This document shows positions 14,634 to 22,255 of a stretch of 39,328 nucleotides of DNA, in pieces (positions within the stretch are counted from its first letter, which is position 1; each line of letters begins with the position of its first letter). The notes below the pieces were generated by a model. That model was given only the letters and a program-made list of their open reading frames with translations. It had not been told where the DNA came from and searched no databases. The DNA is taken from assembly GCA_029259605.1 (NCBI GenBank), contig JAJDEV010000227.1:1-39328 (forward strand). Direction: 5' to 3'. This DNA is from Planctomycetota bacterium. GTDB taxonomy: Bacteria; Planctomycetota; UBA1135; GCA-002686595. Made by a program: the position numbers and the translations under genes.

Positions 14634-17372
14634 CTACTCCGCGTAGCCGAGGCGGCGGAGGGCGTCGAGGAGTTCGGCGTCGACGGCTTCGTCGTTCGCG
14701 GCCGAGGCCTCGACGACGTTGCCGGTCCGGCGTTCGGGGCCCGTGACGCGCCAGAAGCCGACCTCGTTCGCGTCGGCGAGTTCGGCGAGCGTGCCGGGGA
14801 GCCACGGTTCGAAGTTGGTGGACGCGCTCCGGGCTTCGAGACCCGCGACGGGAATCGCCGTGCCGCGCGTGTCCTCGATTTCGAAGAGGGACCAGGTGTG
14901 AGCGGGGAGCGCGATCGTCGCGCCGTCCTGCTCGTTCATCGAGACCAGGCGGTTGTACGGGCCGGCGAGCAGGCGGATGTTCGACGTCCCGACCCGGATC
15001 TCCGCGGGCTCGGCACCGGCGTGCGCGAGCAGGTAGTCGCCCGGACGATGCTCGAGGATGTAGGCGATCGCCAAGTTGCGCATGCGGACCATGACGCTCG
15101 GGTTCGCGGTCGCGAGGTTGCGTCGCTCGGCGGGGTCCTTCTGCAGGTCGTAGAGCGCCTCCGTCTTGCCGCCCGGCTCGAGCACGAATTTGTACGGGCC
15201 GTCGACGATCGCGAGGCCGCGCTGGGACGTCTCGGTCGCCACGACGCGGTCGAGCGTGGTCGCGGTTCCGCGAAGCAGCGGAACGAGTGAGCGCGCATCG
15301 AGGCCATCGGGCGGGCGGATGCCGGACAGATCGAGGAGCGTCGGCATGACGTCGAAGCCGCCGACGTTGGCCATGACGACGCGGCCGCGCTCGATGTCGT
15401 CGAACGGCGCGGCGGTGGACGGCTTCACGAGCAGGGGCACGCGCACCGTTTCGTCGAACAGGTCGTCGCCGCCGTGCCCGAAGCGTCCGTGCTCCCAGAG
15501 CGCCTCGCCGTGGTCCGCGACGAACGCGATCGTCGCACCGTCGTAGAGCCCGCGTTCGCGCAGCGCATCGAGGAAGCGACCGATGCACGCGTCGACGTAG
15601 GACACCGCGCCGTCGTACAGGTCGCCGAAGAGCTGCACGAGTTCCTCCTGCTGCTCCGACGGGACTCCGATGGGGAGGTGGACGCCGAGCTCGTCGGGCG
15701 TCGGGCCGTAGGCGCGGTCGAACGGCTCGGGTTGGACGAACGGTTGGTGCGGATCGTTGAAGTGCAGGAAGAGGAAGGCCGGGCCGCCGCGGTGCCCTTC
15801 GAGCCACTCGAGCGCGCGCGCGAGGTTCTCCTCGCCGCGGATGACGTCGCGCGGGACGTTGTAGAACTGGTCGAAGCCTTGCTCGTAGTTCCCGTCGAAC
15901 AGCGGGACCTTGTACGCGATCGAGTGCGTCGCGTAGCCGCGCGTCTGGAACTCCTCGGCGAGCGTCGTGAGCTCCTCGGGTAGCGGCGTCGCCGGACCGT
16001 AGGACGAGACTCCGTGACGCGACGGCACGAGACCGGTGAAGATCGATGCGAACGAAGGGCACGTCCAGTTGCAGTTCGAGCGTGCCTGGTCGAAGCGCAC
16101 GCCGTCCTGCGCGAGTCGGTCGAGCGCGGGCGTGGTCGGTCGCTCGTACCCATAAGAGGAAAGGTGGTCGGCGCGCAGCGTGTCGACCGCGATCAGGATG
16201 ACGAGCGGATCGGTCGAGCGCGCGCTCGGTTCGATGCGCGGATCCGCCCAGAGCGGATGCGCGTCGCCCTTCTCCGCGGTCGTCCGCAGCACGAGCGCGC
16301 CGCTCTTGCCGGCGTACGCTGCGAGGTCGATGTCGACCTCGTCCCAGTGCCAGTCGCTGGTGACCGCGCTGCGCACCATCTCGTGCAGAAGCGCGGGTTC
16401 CGACGCGCCGCTCGCGAGGAACTCGACCCGAAAGCGCGCCGCGGCCTTGGGCGGCGTCTCGCGCGCGAGTCCGGTGGCGAAGCGCAGCTGCGCGCCGGGC
16501 GGGATCGTCACGTCGATCGCGATTGTCGTGCCCGGCGGCGCATAGAGCGCCTCGCGCCAGGTGTAGTTCGATTCCGCGGGTTCGCCCGTGCGGACACGGT
16601 CGGGAGACGGAAGCGGCAGCAGGAAGCCGGCCTTGCGCATCCCCAGCTCCGCCGACGCGCTGCGGGCGACGTGCGCGCCCTTGAGCAGCTGCATGCGCTC
16701 GCTGTGACTCGGGATCACCTCCTCGAGGGTGATGTCGTCGAAGTCCATCGCGTGCACGGTCGAGTCCACGTCCGTTCCCACGCGCGGGCGGACGACGACG
16801 ACGAGCGACTGCGTCCGCGGCGTCGGATAGAACGTCGTCGAGCCGCGCTGCCACTCGCGGTCGCCGGTCTCGCGCACGGACAGGCCGTGGATCTTCAGCG
16901 CATCGCCGCGCCCCGCGAGAAAGTAGTCGTCCGGATCGACCGGAGACTCATCGAACTCGCGCCGCGACTCGACGACGTACACGTCGCAGAACGGCGCGCC
17001 GTCGACGCGCACGGAGCGCTCGAAACGGTAGAAGGCATCGAGGCGCACGGGCAGCGTCCATCCGATCGAAGGCTGCGAGCGCAGCCCGTCGATGCGCAGG
17101 AAGCTACCGCCCTCGTCCGAGGTGATGCGCGCGTCCCGCGACGCCGGCCAGCCGCTGAACTCCCAATCGAAGTCCTCGAAGCCTTCCTGCATCAACAGGT
17201 CGATGCTCGGCGCGTCGAGCGCCGCGAGGTCCTTCGCGGCGCGCAGTTCGGAGAGCGGCGATGCGATGCGCGCCGCGTCGAGCTGATTCGACAGGCGCAC
17301 GGTCGAGTTCGTGTCCTGGTGGGTGGGAGAGATTACGACGGCGGCGAGCGCGGCGACGAGCAGAGCGAGCAT
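14634..17372 (-). CDS. Sulfatase-fold (alkaline-phosphatase superfamily) exported protein with Thr in place of the formylglycine Cys
   Basis: This 912-residue protein has an N-terminal hydrophobic segment, a beta-rich N-terminal region of about 380 residues and then a sulfatase domain. The metal-binding motif IAVDTLRADHLSSYGY (Asp397, Asp402) and ADHGEALWEHG are intact. The nucleophile motif, normally C/S-x-P-x-R, reads T437-C-P-S-F441, so threonine takes the formylglycine position and the arginine is lost. Such Thr variants are typical of phosphotransferase/phosphodiesterase relatives rather than true sulfatases, so the annotation sulfatase should not imply sulfate ester hydrolysis. The ATG at 17372 is adopted; a TTG at 17459 would add a positively charged leader in front of the same hydrophobic segment and is an alternative. 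It ends 95 bases upstream of the gntR start. Confidence 0.88.
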   Translation of the reverse strand: MLALLVAALAAVVISPTHQDTNSTVRLSNQLDAARIASPLSELRAAKDLAALDAPSIDLLMQEGFEDFDWEFSGWPASRDARITSDEGGSFLRIDGLRSQPSIGWTLPVRLDAFYRFERSVRVDGAPFCDVYVVESRREFDESPVDPDDYFLAGRGDALKIHGLSVRETGDREWQRGSTTFYPTPRTQSLVVVVRPRVGTDVDSTVHAMDFDDITLEEVIPSHSERMQLLKGAHVARSASAELGMRKAGFLLPLPSPDRVRTGEPAESNYTWREALYAPPGTTIAIDVTIPPGAQLRFATGLARETPPKAAARFRVEFLASGASEPALLHEMVRSAVTSDWHWDEVDIDLAAYAGKSGALVLRTTAEKGDAHPLWADPRIEPSARSTDPLVILIAVDTLRADHLSSYGYERPTTPALDRLAQDGVRFDQARSNCNWTCPSFASIFTGLVPSRHGVSSYGPATPLPEELTTLAEEFQTRGYATHSIAYKVPLFDGNYEQGFDQFYNVPRDVIRGEENLARALEWLEGHRGGPAFLFLHFNDPHQPFVQPEPFDRAYGPTPDELGVHLPIGVPSEQQEELVQLFGDLYDGAVSYVDACIGRFLDALRERGLYDGATIAFVADHGEALWEHGRFGHGGDDLFDETVRVPLLVKPSTAAPFDDIERGRVVMANVGGFDVMPTLLDLSGIRPPDGLDARSLVPLLRGTATTLDRVVATETSQRGLAIVDGPYKFVLEPGGKTEALYDLQKDPAERRNLATANPSVMVRMRNLAIAYILEHRPGDYLLAHAGAEPAEIRVGTSNIRLLAGPYNRLVSMNEQDGATIALPAHTWSLFEIEDTRGTAIPVAGLEARSASTNFEPWLPGTLAELADANEVGFWRVTGPERRTGNVVEASAANDEAVDAELLDALRRLGYAE

Positions 17373-17590
17373 GGAGCGGTTCCGAACGAGTGCGGCGGCG
17401 TGTGGCGTGACGCTCGATCGTGAGGCGGTCCGAGGTGGCGGGACCGATGGCGGCGTCAAACTCCCACGGCGTACGCACGATTGGCGGAAGCGTTTCCGTC
17501 CTTACGAACGTCATCGGTGCGCGCCGGCGTCCGGAGCTCGCTCGACGCGGCAGCACGTGACCGACTTCGCGTGTCGAGTGGCGCGTCGCT

Positions 17591-18007
17591 CTAACGACGG
17601 ACGCCGGGCTCCTGGGCCGGGCGCACCGTGACGTGACCGTCCTGGAAGAAGCGGATCAGCGAGCGCGCATCGTTCTTGGGCGCGCCGCTGAGGAGCTCGA
17701 GCGCCGCCTCCGTGTTCTCACGCGGAATGTCCGCGCGCGCGGCGGCGAGGCGCAGGAGCTCGAGCGTGTTCTCTTCTCCGAACGTCTTGCCCTGCAGCGG
17801 CACTTCGGTCCCGGATACGCCCTCGAGTGCGAGCGCCCAGCACCGCGCGAGCTCGCGCGCGTCCTTCCCGTCGATGCGCTGTCCGCACGGCAGGAAGTAG
17901 TTCAGCGTTTCCCACTCCATCGTGTGCGTCGACGCGCGGCACAGCGCCGCGTCGGGATCCTTCGTTCCACGGGGCCGCCAACCGGCGAGCACGGCGACGT
18001 CGAGCAA
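17591..18007 (-). CDS. Conserved small protein of unknown function, start uncertain
   Basis: At least 138 residues from a TTG at 18007, with a C-terminal tail rich in charged residues. I do not recognise a named family, but the pattern of a tryptophan/leucine helix (DLWLCLLDVAVLAGWRPRGT), GQRID, then DARELARCWALALEG resembles small cytoplasmic proteins common in planctomycetes. The protein-like sequence continues in frame upstream of 18007 with no stop until about 18127. The only plausible beginning there is ATC at 18073, preceded by AGGA at a 6-base spacing, which would give 160 residues. An ATG at 17920 would cut the conserved part. No partner or motif indicates a function. The sulfatase-fold gene lies downstream on the same strand. 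Confidence 0.6.
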   Translation of the reverse strand: MLDVAVLAGWRPRGTKDPDAALCRASTHTMEWETLNYFLPCGQRIDGKDARELARCWALALEGVSGTEVPLQGKTFGEENTLELLRLAAARADIPRENTEAALELLSGAPKNDARSLIRFFQDGHVTVRPAQEPGVRR

Positions 18008-18073
18008 GCAGAGCCACAGGTCCGTGTCGACGGCGATGCTCGCGCCGTCCGGCCTTCGAAGTCGATGTTGGAT

Positions 18074-18350
18074 GGTGGGTCCTGACGGTGTGGATTGTGG
18101 GGGACGGCCGCTGGGGGTCCAGGGACTCTACCTCCCGGCGGGAGCGGCGACCCGCGCCGATGCGGATCTAGATCCGCGAGTCCTGGGCTCCCTCGAGGGT
18201 GCGTGGATCCAGGCCGGCGCCAACCTCGTCGTCAGGCCCCGGAGCCCGCTGCTGCGCGCCGGACTGTCGCAGCAAGGGATCGCGGGCCGGTCCAGGCGCG
18301 GTTAGCTTCTGTGCGACGATTCGGTACCGGGCGACTCCGGTCGCCTCGCC
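18074..18350. other. Intergenic stretch with a 16-base perfect palindrome
   Basis: No credible gene was seen between the small minus-strand gene and the DUF454 gene. A perfect palindrome, GCGGATCTAGATCCGC, lies at 18162-18177 and contains CTAG at its centre. It could be a protein-binding site or a scar of the CTAG-targeting elements found elsewhere in the window. The divergent promoters of the two flanking genes must also lie here, but no clear hexamers were found. Confidence 0.4.
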
Positions 18351-18800
18351 ATGACGATCAACCTGCAGAGCGAGCGAGCGCGCGACGACCGCGCGACCGA
18401 CGACGCCGACGAGGCGCCGCCGCTCCCGTGGTTCGTCCGCGGGTTGCTGCAGGCGGTGGGCTGGGTGGCCGTCGGTCTCGGCATCGCGGGCATCGCGTTG
18501 CCGATCCTGCCGACGACACCGTTCCTCTTGCTCGCCGCGGCCTGCTTCTCGCGCTCGTCGCCGCGCTTGCAGCGACGGTTGATGGAGCACGAACGCCTGG
18601 GGCCGTTCCTGCGCCAATGGCGCGAGCATCGGAGCGTCTCGCCGCGCGCGAAGCACCGCGCCTATCTCGTGACCGCCGCCACGTTCGCGGTCTCGCTCGT
18701 CCTGGTTGAGCGCATCGAGCTGCGGCTCCTGCTCGTCGGCCTCGGGATCTGCGTCTTCGCGTTCCTCGTGCGGTTGAAGACCGCAGAGGCGGACGAGTGA
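18351..18800 (+). CDS. DUF454 (YbaN-like) inner-membrane protein
   Basis: A 149-residue protein with an acidic N-terminal tail of about 25 residues followed by the DUF454 core. The signature is the hydrophobic hairpin GLGIAGIALPILPTTPFLLL followed by AACFSRSSPRLQRRLMEH. Two further hydrophobic helices (about 104-118 and 122-140) complete the small membrane protein. The biochemical function of the family is not established. Its TGA overlaps the GTG start of the following HugZ-like gene (GTGA), so the two are translationally coupled. A link to heme or redox metabolism is suggested only by that neighbour. Confidence 0.85.
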   Translation: MTINLQSERARDDRATDDADEAPPLPWFVRGLLQAVGWVAVGLGIAGIALPILPTTPFLLLAAACFSRSSPRLQRRLMEHERLGPFLRQWREHRSVSPRAKHRAYLVTAATFAVSLVLVERIELRLLLVGLGICVFAFLVRLKTAEADE

Positions 18801-19528
18801 GCGACGCTCCGACCAAGATCGAGCTCGCGGCCACCGCACGCGGGCTGCTGCGCCGCGTGGATGCGGGCATCCTTTCGACGATGTCGGTCGAACTCCCCGG
18901 CTATCCGTTCGGCTCGGTAACGCCGTTCGTCACGACGCACGAAGGCCGCGCGGCGATCTACGTCAGCGAGATCGCGCAGCACACCCACAACATGCGCGCT
19001 GACGCGAAGGTGTGCCTCACGGTCACCGAAGACGGCGGCCCCGGCAACCAGCAGGCGCTCGGTCGCGTGACGGTCATCGGTGACGCGCGCGAAGTGCCGG
19101 CGGCGGACGAGGCCGCGGTCGCCGGGCGCTACTTCCGCTTCTTCCCCGAGGCGCGCGGCTACGCCGGGACCCACGCGTTCCGCTTCTTCTGGATCGAACC
19201 GGTGCGCGTGCGCTACATCGGTGGCTTCGGGCGCATCTTCTGGGTCGACCCCGAGGACTGGATCCTGCCCACTCCCGAGTGGGCGCCCGACGAGGACAGC
19301 ATCGTCGCGCACATGAACGACGACCACGCCGCGAGCGTCGTCCACATCGCGCGCCAGCACGGGGCGAGCGACAGCGACGCCACGCTCGTCGCGCTCGATA
19401 GCGAGGGCTTTCACCTCCGCGCCGGTGCGACCGTGCGTTACGTCCCGTTTTCGCGCGTGTGCACGACGAGCGAGGACGTGCGCGCCGCGTTCATCGAGCT
19501 TTCGCGCGCCGCGGCCGACCAGGTCTAG
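18797..19528 (+). CDS. HugZ-like heme-utilization/pyridoxamine-phosphate-oxidase-fold protein with DUF2470 domain
   Basis: This 243-residue cytoplasmic protein has an N-terminal split-barrel flavin-reductase/PNPOx-like domain (about 10-150). A family-typical stretch runs from GILSTMSVELPGYPFGSV to ISEIAQHTHNM-like sequence around residues 55-70. The C-terminal domain (about 165-243) begins with HMNDDHAASV, the DUF2470 signature seen in HugZ/HutZ-type proteins. Those proteins bind or degrade heme and release iron, so a heme-related role is likely, though flavin binding is also possible in this fold. Start is GTG at 18797, overlapping the previous stop. The TAG stop at 19526-19528 is part of the CTAG that forms the left edge of the mobile-element chain, so the insertions left this frame intact. 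Confidence 0.85.
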   Translation: MSDAPTKIELAATARGLLRRVDAGILSTMSVELPGYPFGSVTPFVTTHEGRAAIYVSEIAQHTHNMRADAKVCLTVTEDGGPGNQQALGRVTVIGDAREVPAADEAAVAGRYFRFFPEARGYAGTHAFRFFWIEPVRVRYIGGFGRIFWVDPEDWILPTPEWAPDEDSIVAHMNDDHAASVVHIARQHGASDSDATLVALDSEGFHLRAGATVRYVPFSRVCTTSEDVRAAFIELSRAAADQV

Positions 19529-19689
19529 CAGCCCGTGGTGAAACTCACGCCAACGTCGGAGGGTGGTGGATCCGGGCTGGCAAGGCGCGCTGACGACGCG
19601 TATTGGTGGATACTCGGAGGAAGCCGAACGCAGGCAGCGTGGATTCAGCGCCGTTCGACGATGGCGTGAGTTTCACCACGGGCTGCTAG
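19525..19689. mobile_element. MITE-like element 1 of a CTAG-linked chain (165 bp, perfect 28-base terminal inverted repeats)
   Basis: The left end at 19525-19552 begins CTAGCAGCCCGTGGTGAA. The right end at 19662-19689 is its exact reverse complement over 28 bases. The interior of about 109 bases codes for nothing. CTAG forms both borders, consistent with a CTAG target duplication as known for IS5-family transposition (C-W-A-G/CTAR targets). The left CTAG contains the stop of the HugZ-like gene, and the right CTAG is shared with element 2. As RNA it could fold into a long hairpin that would also act as a terminator. Confidence 0.8.
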
Positions 19690-19868
19690 CCCGGGTTATT
19701 CATGAGGCTTTGCCGAGATCGACGCGGATGTGCGTCAGATCGGCGCTCCGCGACCGAAGCGCGTGGAGGCGACCTTGACGGGTTGTCGAACCCGGTGAGG
19801 GAGGGAAGTGCTGAGATGGCGCGTAGCTGCGTCGAGCTCGGTGAAGGCTCATGAATGATCCGGGCTAG
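19686..19868. mobile_element. MITE-like element 2 of the chain (183 bp)
   Basis: The left end at 19686-19709 starts CTAGCCCGGGTTATTCATGA. The right end at 19845-19868 finishes TCATGAATGATCCGGGCTAG. The arms pair at 21 of 24 positions. It shares its left CTAG with element 1 and its right CTAG with element 3. The same end sequence occurs at 168-189, so this family has at least two members in the window. No coding sequence is inside. Confidence 0.78.
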
Positions 19869-20030
19869 CAGACTGTGGCAAAAGTCATTCACCCGCAGAA
19901 CGCCGTCCTCCACTCCGGCTTGGACCCCGAAAGCCTCGCCGAATCCACCGCTTCGCCTACGTTTCCGGAGACCAACCCGGAGCGGATGCCGACGCTCTGC
20001 GGGCGAAGCACTTTCGCCACAGCCTGCTAG
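19865..20030. mobile_element. MITE-like element 3 of the chain (166 bp)
   Basis: The left end at 19865-19900 starts CTAGCAGACTGTGGCAAAAG. The right end at 19995-20030 finishes TTTCGCCACAGCCTGCTAG. The arms pair at about 30 of 36 positions. Its end resembles that of element 1 (CTAGCAGnCnGTGG), so the two are related but divergent. Its right CTAG contains the TAG stop of the minus-strand coiled-coil gene. No coding sequence is inside. Confidence 0.78.
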
Positions 20031-20593
20031 TCACGCGAGGCGGAGCGCCGCGCCGCGCGGAGTTCCTTCCGCAACCGGACGAGCTCGTGCCAGCGGTCCG
20101 TGGCCACGCGGTCGCGTTCGTCGAAGCGCCCGCGCAAGCGCTTGACGCGCTCGGTGAGCGTCGCGATGCGCCGGTCGCGCTCGGCGAGCTCCTTGTGTGT
20201 CTGGGCGAGCTCGCGCTCGGCGTCGTTCGACGCCGTCGCCGCCCGCGGCCGGCGGTCGCGCGTTCCCTCGAGTTCGGCGAGCAGCTCGAGGCGCGCGTTC
20301 TCCGCTTCGGCGAACAGATCGCCGAGCGGTTGGAGGTTCGCGAGGTTCGTTCGCAGCTCGTCGATCGTCGCGTTCGCGAGGCGCAGCTTCGACTCCATGG
20401 GATCGGGCTGCGCGTCTGTCTCCTCGACGTTCAGATCCGCGAGTAGTGCTCCGAACTCGGGGTCGACTTCCTCCTCGCCACCCGCCTTCGGATCGACGCT
20501 GGCCCGCAGCCGGCGTAGGCCGTCGTCGGCGCGCTGACGCAGGGCCTCGAGCCCCTTGCGGATCGCGTCGCCGACCTGATGCGCAGTGTCCAT
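20027..20593 (-). CDS. Coiled-coil protein of unknown function
   Basis: A 188-residue, highly charged protein without signal peptide or membrane segment. The N-terminal third (to about residue 70) is acidic, and residues about 70-175 are strongly helical with heptad-like spacing, for example LRLANATIDELRTNLANL and AERDRRIATLTERVKRLRG. It is probably a cytoplasmic dimeric coiled coil; nothing indicates a specific role. The ATG at 20593 is clear. The final TAG (20029-20027 on the minus strand) lies in the CTAG that borders element 3, so the C-terminus was not altered by the insertions. It is convergent with the HugZ-like gene across the element chain and divergent from the MoaD-like gene at 20737. 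Confidence 0.7.
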   Translation of the reverse strand: MDTAHQVGDAIRKGLEALRQRADDGLRRLRASVDPKAGGEEEVDPEFGALLADLNVEETDAQPDPMESKLRLANATIDELRTNLANLQPLGDLFAEAENARLELLAELEGTRDRRPRAATASNDAERELAQTHKELAERDRRIATLTERVKRLRGRFDERDRVATDRWHELVRLRKELRAARRSASRD

Positions 20594-20724
20594 GTGCGGA
20601 ACGCGGGGCGGACCCCGGTCGGAGCTTCTTCGGCCGCGCGGCGCCGGCGACCGTAGCCGATCCGGGGAGAGTCCCGACGCTTGCTCGCGCGCCCCAGCGC
20701 TATCCGGCGCCCGGCGTCGCTTGC

Positions 20725-20730
20725 TAAACT
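20725..20730 (+). promoter_or_regulatory. Candidate -10 box (TAAACT) of a leaderless moaD-like transcript
   Basis: TAAACT stands out in GC-rich surroundings and ends 6 bases before the ATG at 20737. The spacing matches the other TAnnnT boxes in this window and would place the transcription start at or next to the start codon. Confidence 0.45.
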
Positions 20731-20736
20731 TCCGCC

Positions 20737-21015
20737 ATGCCCAAGGTGGAACTCACCCAACACCTCTACGCCTTCTTCCCCGATCTCGAGGGACGCGAGC
20801 TCTTCGTGGAGGGAGACACCGTCGCCGACGTCGTGCGCGGCATGGAAGGGATCGCGCCGGGCTTCGCGTTCTACGTGTGCGACGAGCTCGGGCGGTTGCG
20901 GCAGCACGTGAACATTTTCGTGGGGGACGAGCGCGTGACCGATCGCGTCACGCTCACCGACGCGGTGGACGCCGGGTCGCGTGTGTTCATCCTCCAGGCA
21001 CTGAGCGGCGGGTAG
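20737..21015 (+). CDS. MoaD/ThiS-like ubiquitin-fold protein
   Basis: A 92-residue protein of beta-grasp size that ends in Gly-Gly (LQALSGG), the tail used by MoaD, ThiS and related sulfur carriers for adenylation and thiocarboxylate formation. Internal features fit the fold: VEGDTVADVVRGMEGIAPG near the middle, then HVNIFVGDERV and a final hydrophobic strand VFILQAL. There is no molybdopterin or thiamine gene nearby, so a role in those pathways is not supported here. The next gene, 33 bases downstream, is a cytoplasmic Asp-box propeller. The two probably form one operon and may work together, with the GG tail activated by an E1-like enzyme elsewhere. Confidence 0.85.
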   Translation: MPKVELTQHLYAFFPDLEGRELFVEGDTVADVVRGMEGIAPGFAFYVCDELGRLRQHVNIFVGDERVTDRVTLTDAVDAGSRVFILQALSGG

Positions 21016-21048
21016 GGCCGCCGACAAGCAGTCGAAAGGGAGCATCCC

Positions 21049-22212
21049 ATGTCCGATCGCATTCTCGTGGGCACGCGCAAGGGCACGTTCGCCGTCACGT
21101 CGTCAGGCGGGCGCTGGCGGCCGACGCTCGTCGGGCACGCAGGCGCCGGTGTGAACTTCGTCGCGACCGATCCGCACAGCGGCACGATCTGGGCCGCGCT
21201 CGGGCACGGACACTGGGGCGCGAAGCTCTCGCGTTCCACGGACGGCGGCGCGACCTGGGAAGACGCGCCGCAGATCGCCTATCCGGATGGCGCGCGCCAC
21301 TACCTCCCGCCGCCGCCCACGGAAACGGGTCCCGGCGAGGGCGCGCCGACGCTCAAGCCGGCGACGTTGCTCAAGCTCTGGAACATCGCGTTCGGTCGCG
21401 AAGGGCAAATCTTCGTCGGCACGATTCCCGGGGGCCTGTTCGAGAGCCGCGACGGAGGCGAATCGTTCGAGCTGAACCGTCCGCTCTGGAACCACGACTC
21501 GCGCGGCGGCGATCTCTTCGCGAGCGAGGGCAGCGGCACGACCAAGTGGTTCGGCACGCCGGCAGCCGAGGGCGAGTTCGCGCCCGGCATGCACTCGATC
21601 GAGATCGACCCGCGCGACCCCGACCGCATCCTCGTCGCGATCTCGACCGCGGGCGTGTTCGGAACCACGGACGGCGGCGCGACGTGGAGCGTGAAGAACA
21701 AGGGCCTCGTCATGGACTACTCGCCCAACCCGACGGACGAATGGGCCGGCCATGATCCGCACGCGATCATGATGTGTCCCGGCGATCCCGATCACGTCTG
21801 GCAGCAGAACCACTGCGGCGTCTTCTACAGCGACGACGGCGCGGAGTCGTGGCGCAAGGTCAGCCAACCCGAGCGGGGCGTGCACTTCGGCTTCCCCGTC
21901 GCCGTGGATCCGAACGACGGCCGGACCGCATGGCTCGTCCCCGGCGTCAGCGACATGCAGCGCACCGCCGTCGATGGCGGACTCTTCGTCGCGTGCACGG
22001 AGGACGGCGGCGAATCCTGGACGCATCTGCGCGACGGCCTCCCGCAGGAGGAAGCGTACGACGTCATCTACCGCCACGCGTTCCACATCGGCGGCAACCG
22101 CCTCGCCTTCGGAACGACCACGGGCAATCTCTACCTGAGCGAAGACCGCGGCGAGAGCTGGACGACGGTCGCGAACAACCTGCCGCCGGTCTACAGCGTG
22201 CGCTTCGGCTGA
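21049..22212 (+). CDS. Cytoplasmic WD40/YVTN/BNR-like Asp-box beta-propeller protein
   Basis: A 387-residue protein made of propeller blades. At least six Asp-box (S-x-D-x-G-x-x-W) motifs are visible: STDGGATW, SRDGGESF, TTDGGATW, SDDGAESW, TEDGGESW and SEDRGESW. It is often labelled exo-alpha-sialidase by similarity, but the conserved arginine triad of sialidases is not evident, so that activity should not be assumed. There is no signal peptide: it starts MSDRILVGTRKG, which is blade 1. It is therefore likely cytoplasmic, unusual for this repeat class. A good AAGGGAG ribosome-binding site lies 6 bases before the ATG. The MoaD-like gene lies just upstream; I infer a functional pair in which the propeller binds the small carrier or its target. 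Confidence 0.88.
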   Translation: MSDRILVGTRKGTFAVTSSGGRWRPTLVGHAGAGVNFVATDPHSGTIWAALGHGHWGAKLSRSTDGGATWEDAPQIAYPDGARHYLPPPPTETGPGEGAPTLKPATLLKLWNIAFGREGQIFVGTIPGGLFESRDGGESFELNRPLWNHDSRGGDLFASEGSGTTKWFGTPAAEGEFAPGMHSIEIDPRDPDRILVAISTAGVFGTTDGGATWSVKNKGLVMDYSPNPTDEWAGHDPHAIMMCPGDPDHVWQQNHCGVFYSDDGAESWRKVSQPERGVHFGFPVAVDPNDGRTAWLVPGVSDMQRTAVDGGLFVACTEDGGESWTHLRDGLPQEEAYDVIYRHAFHIGGNRLAFGTTTGNLYLSEDRGESWTTVANNLPPVYSVRFG

Positions 22213-22255
22213 CGCTCGCGATCCACCGGGTCGTCGCGCGACGGACTCGACCGGG

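Noticed and set aside
16014..17423. Long plus-strand frame opposite the sulfatase-fold gene
   Set aside because: It is shadow sequence; the minus strand has the metal-binding motifs and a leader segment.
19563..19913. Short frames inside the CTAG-bounded elements
   Set aside because: They arise within inverted repeats and have no protein-like composition.
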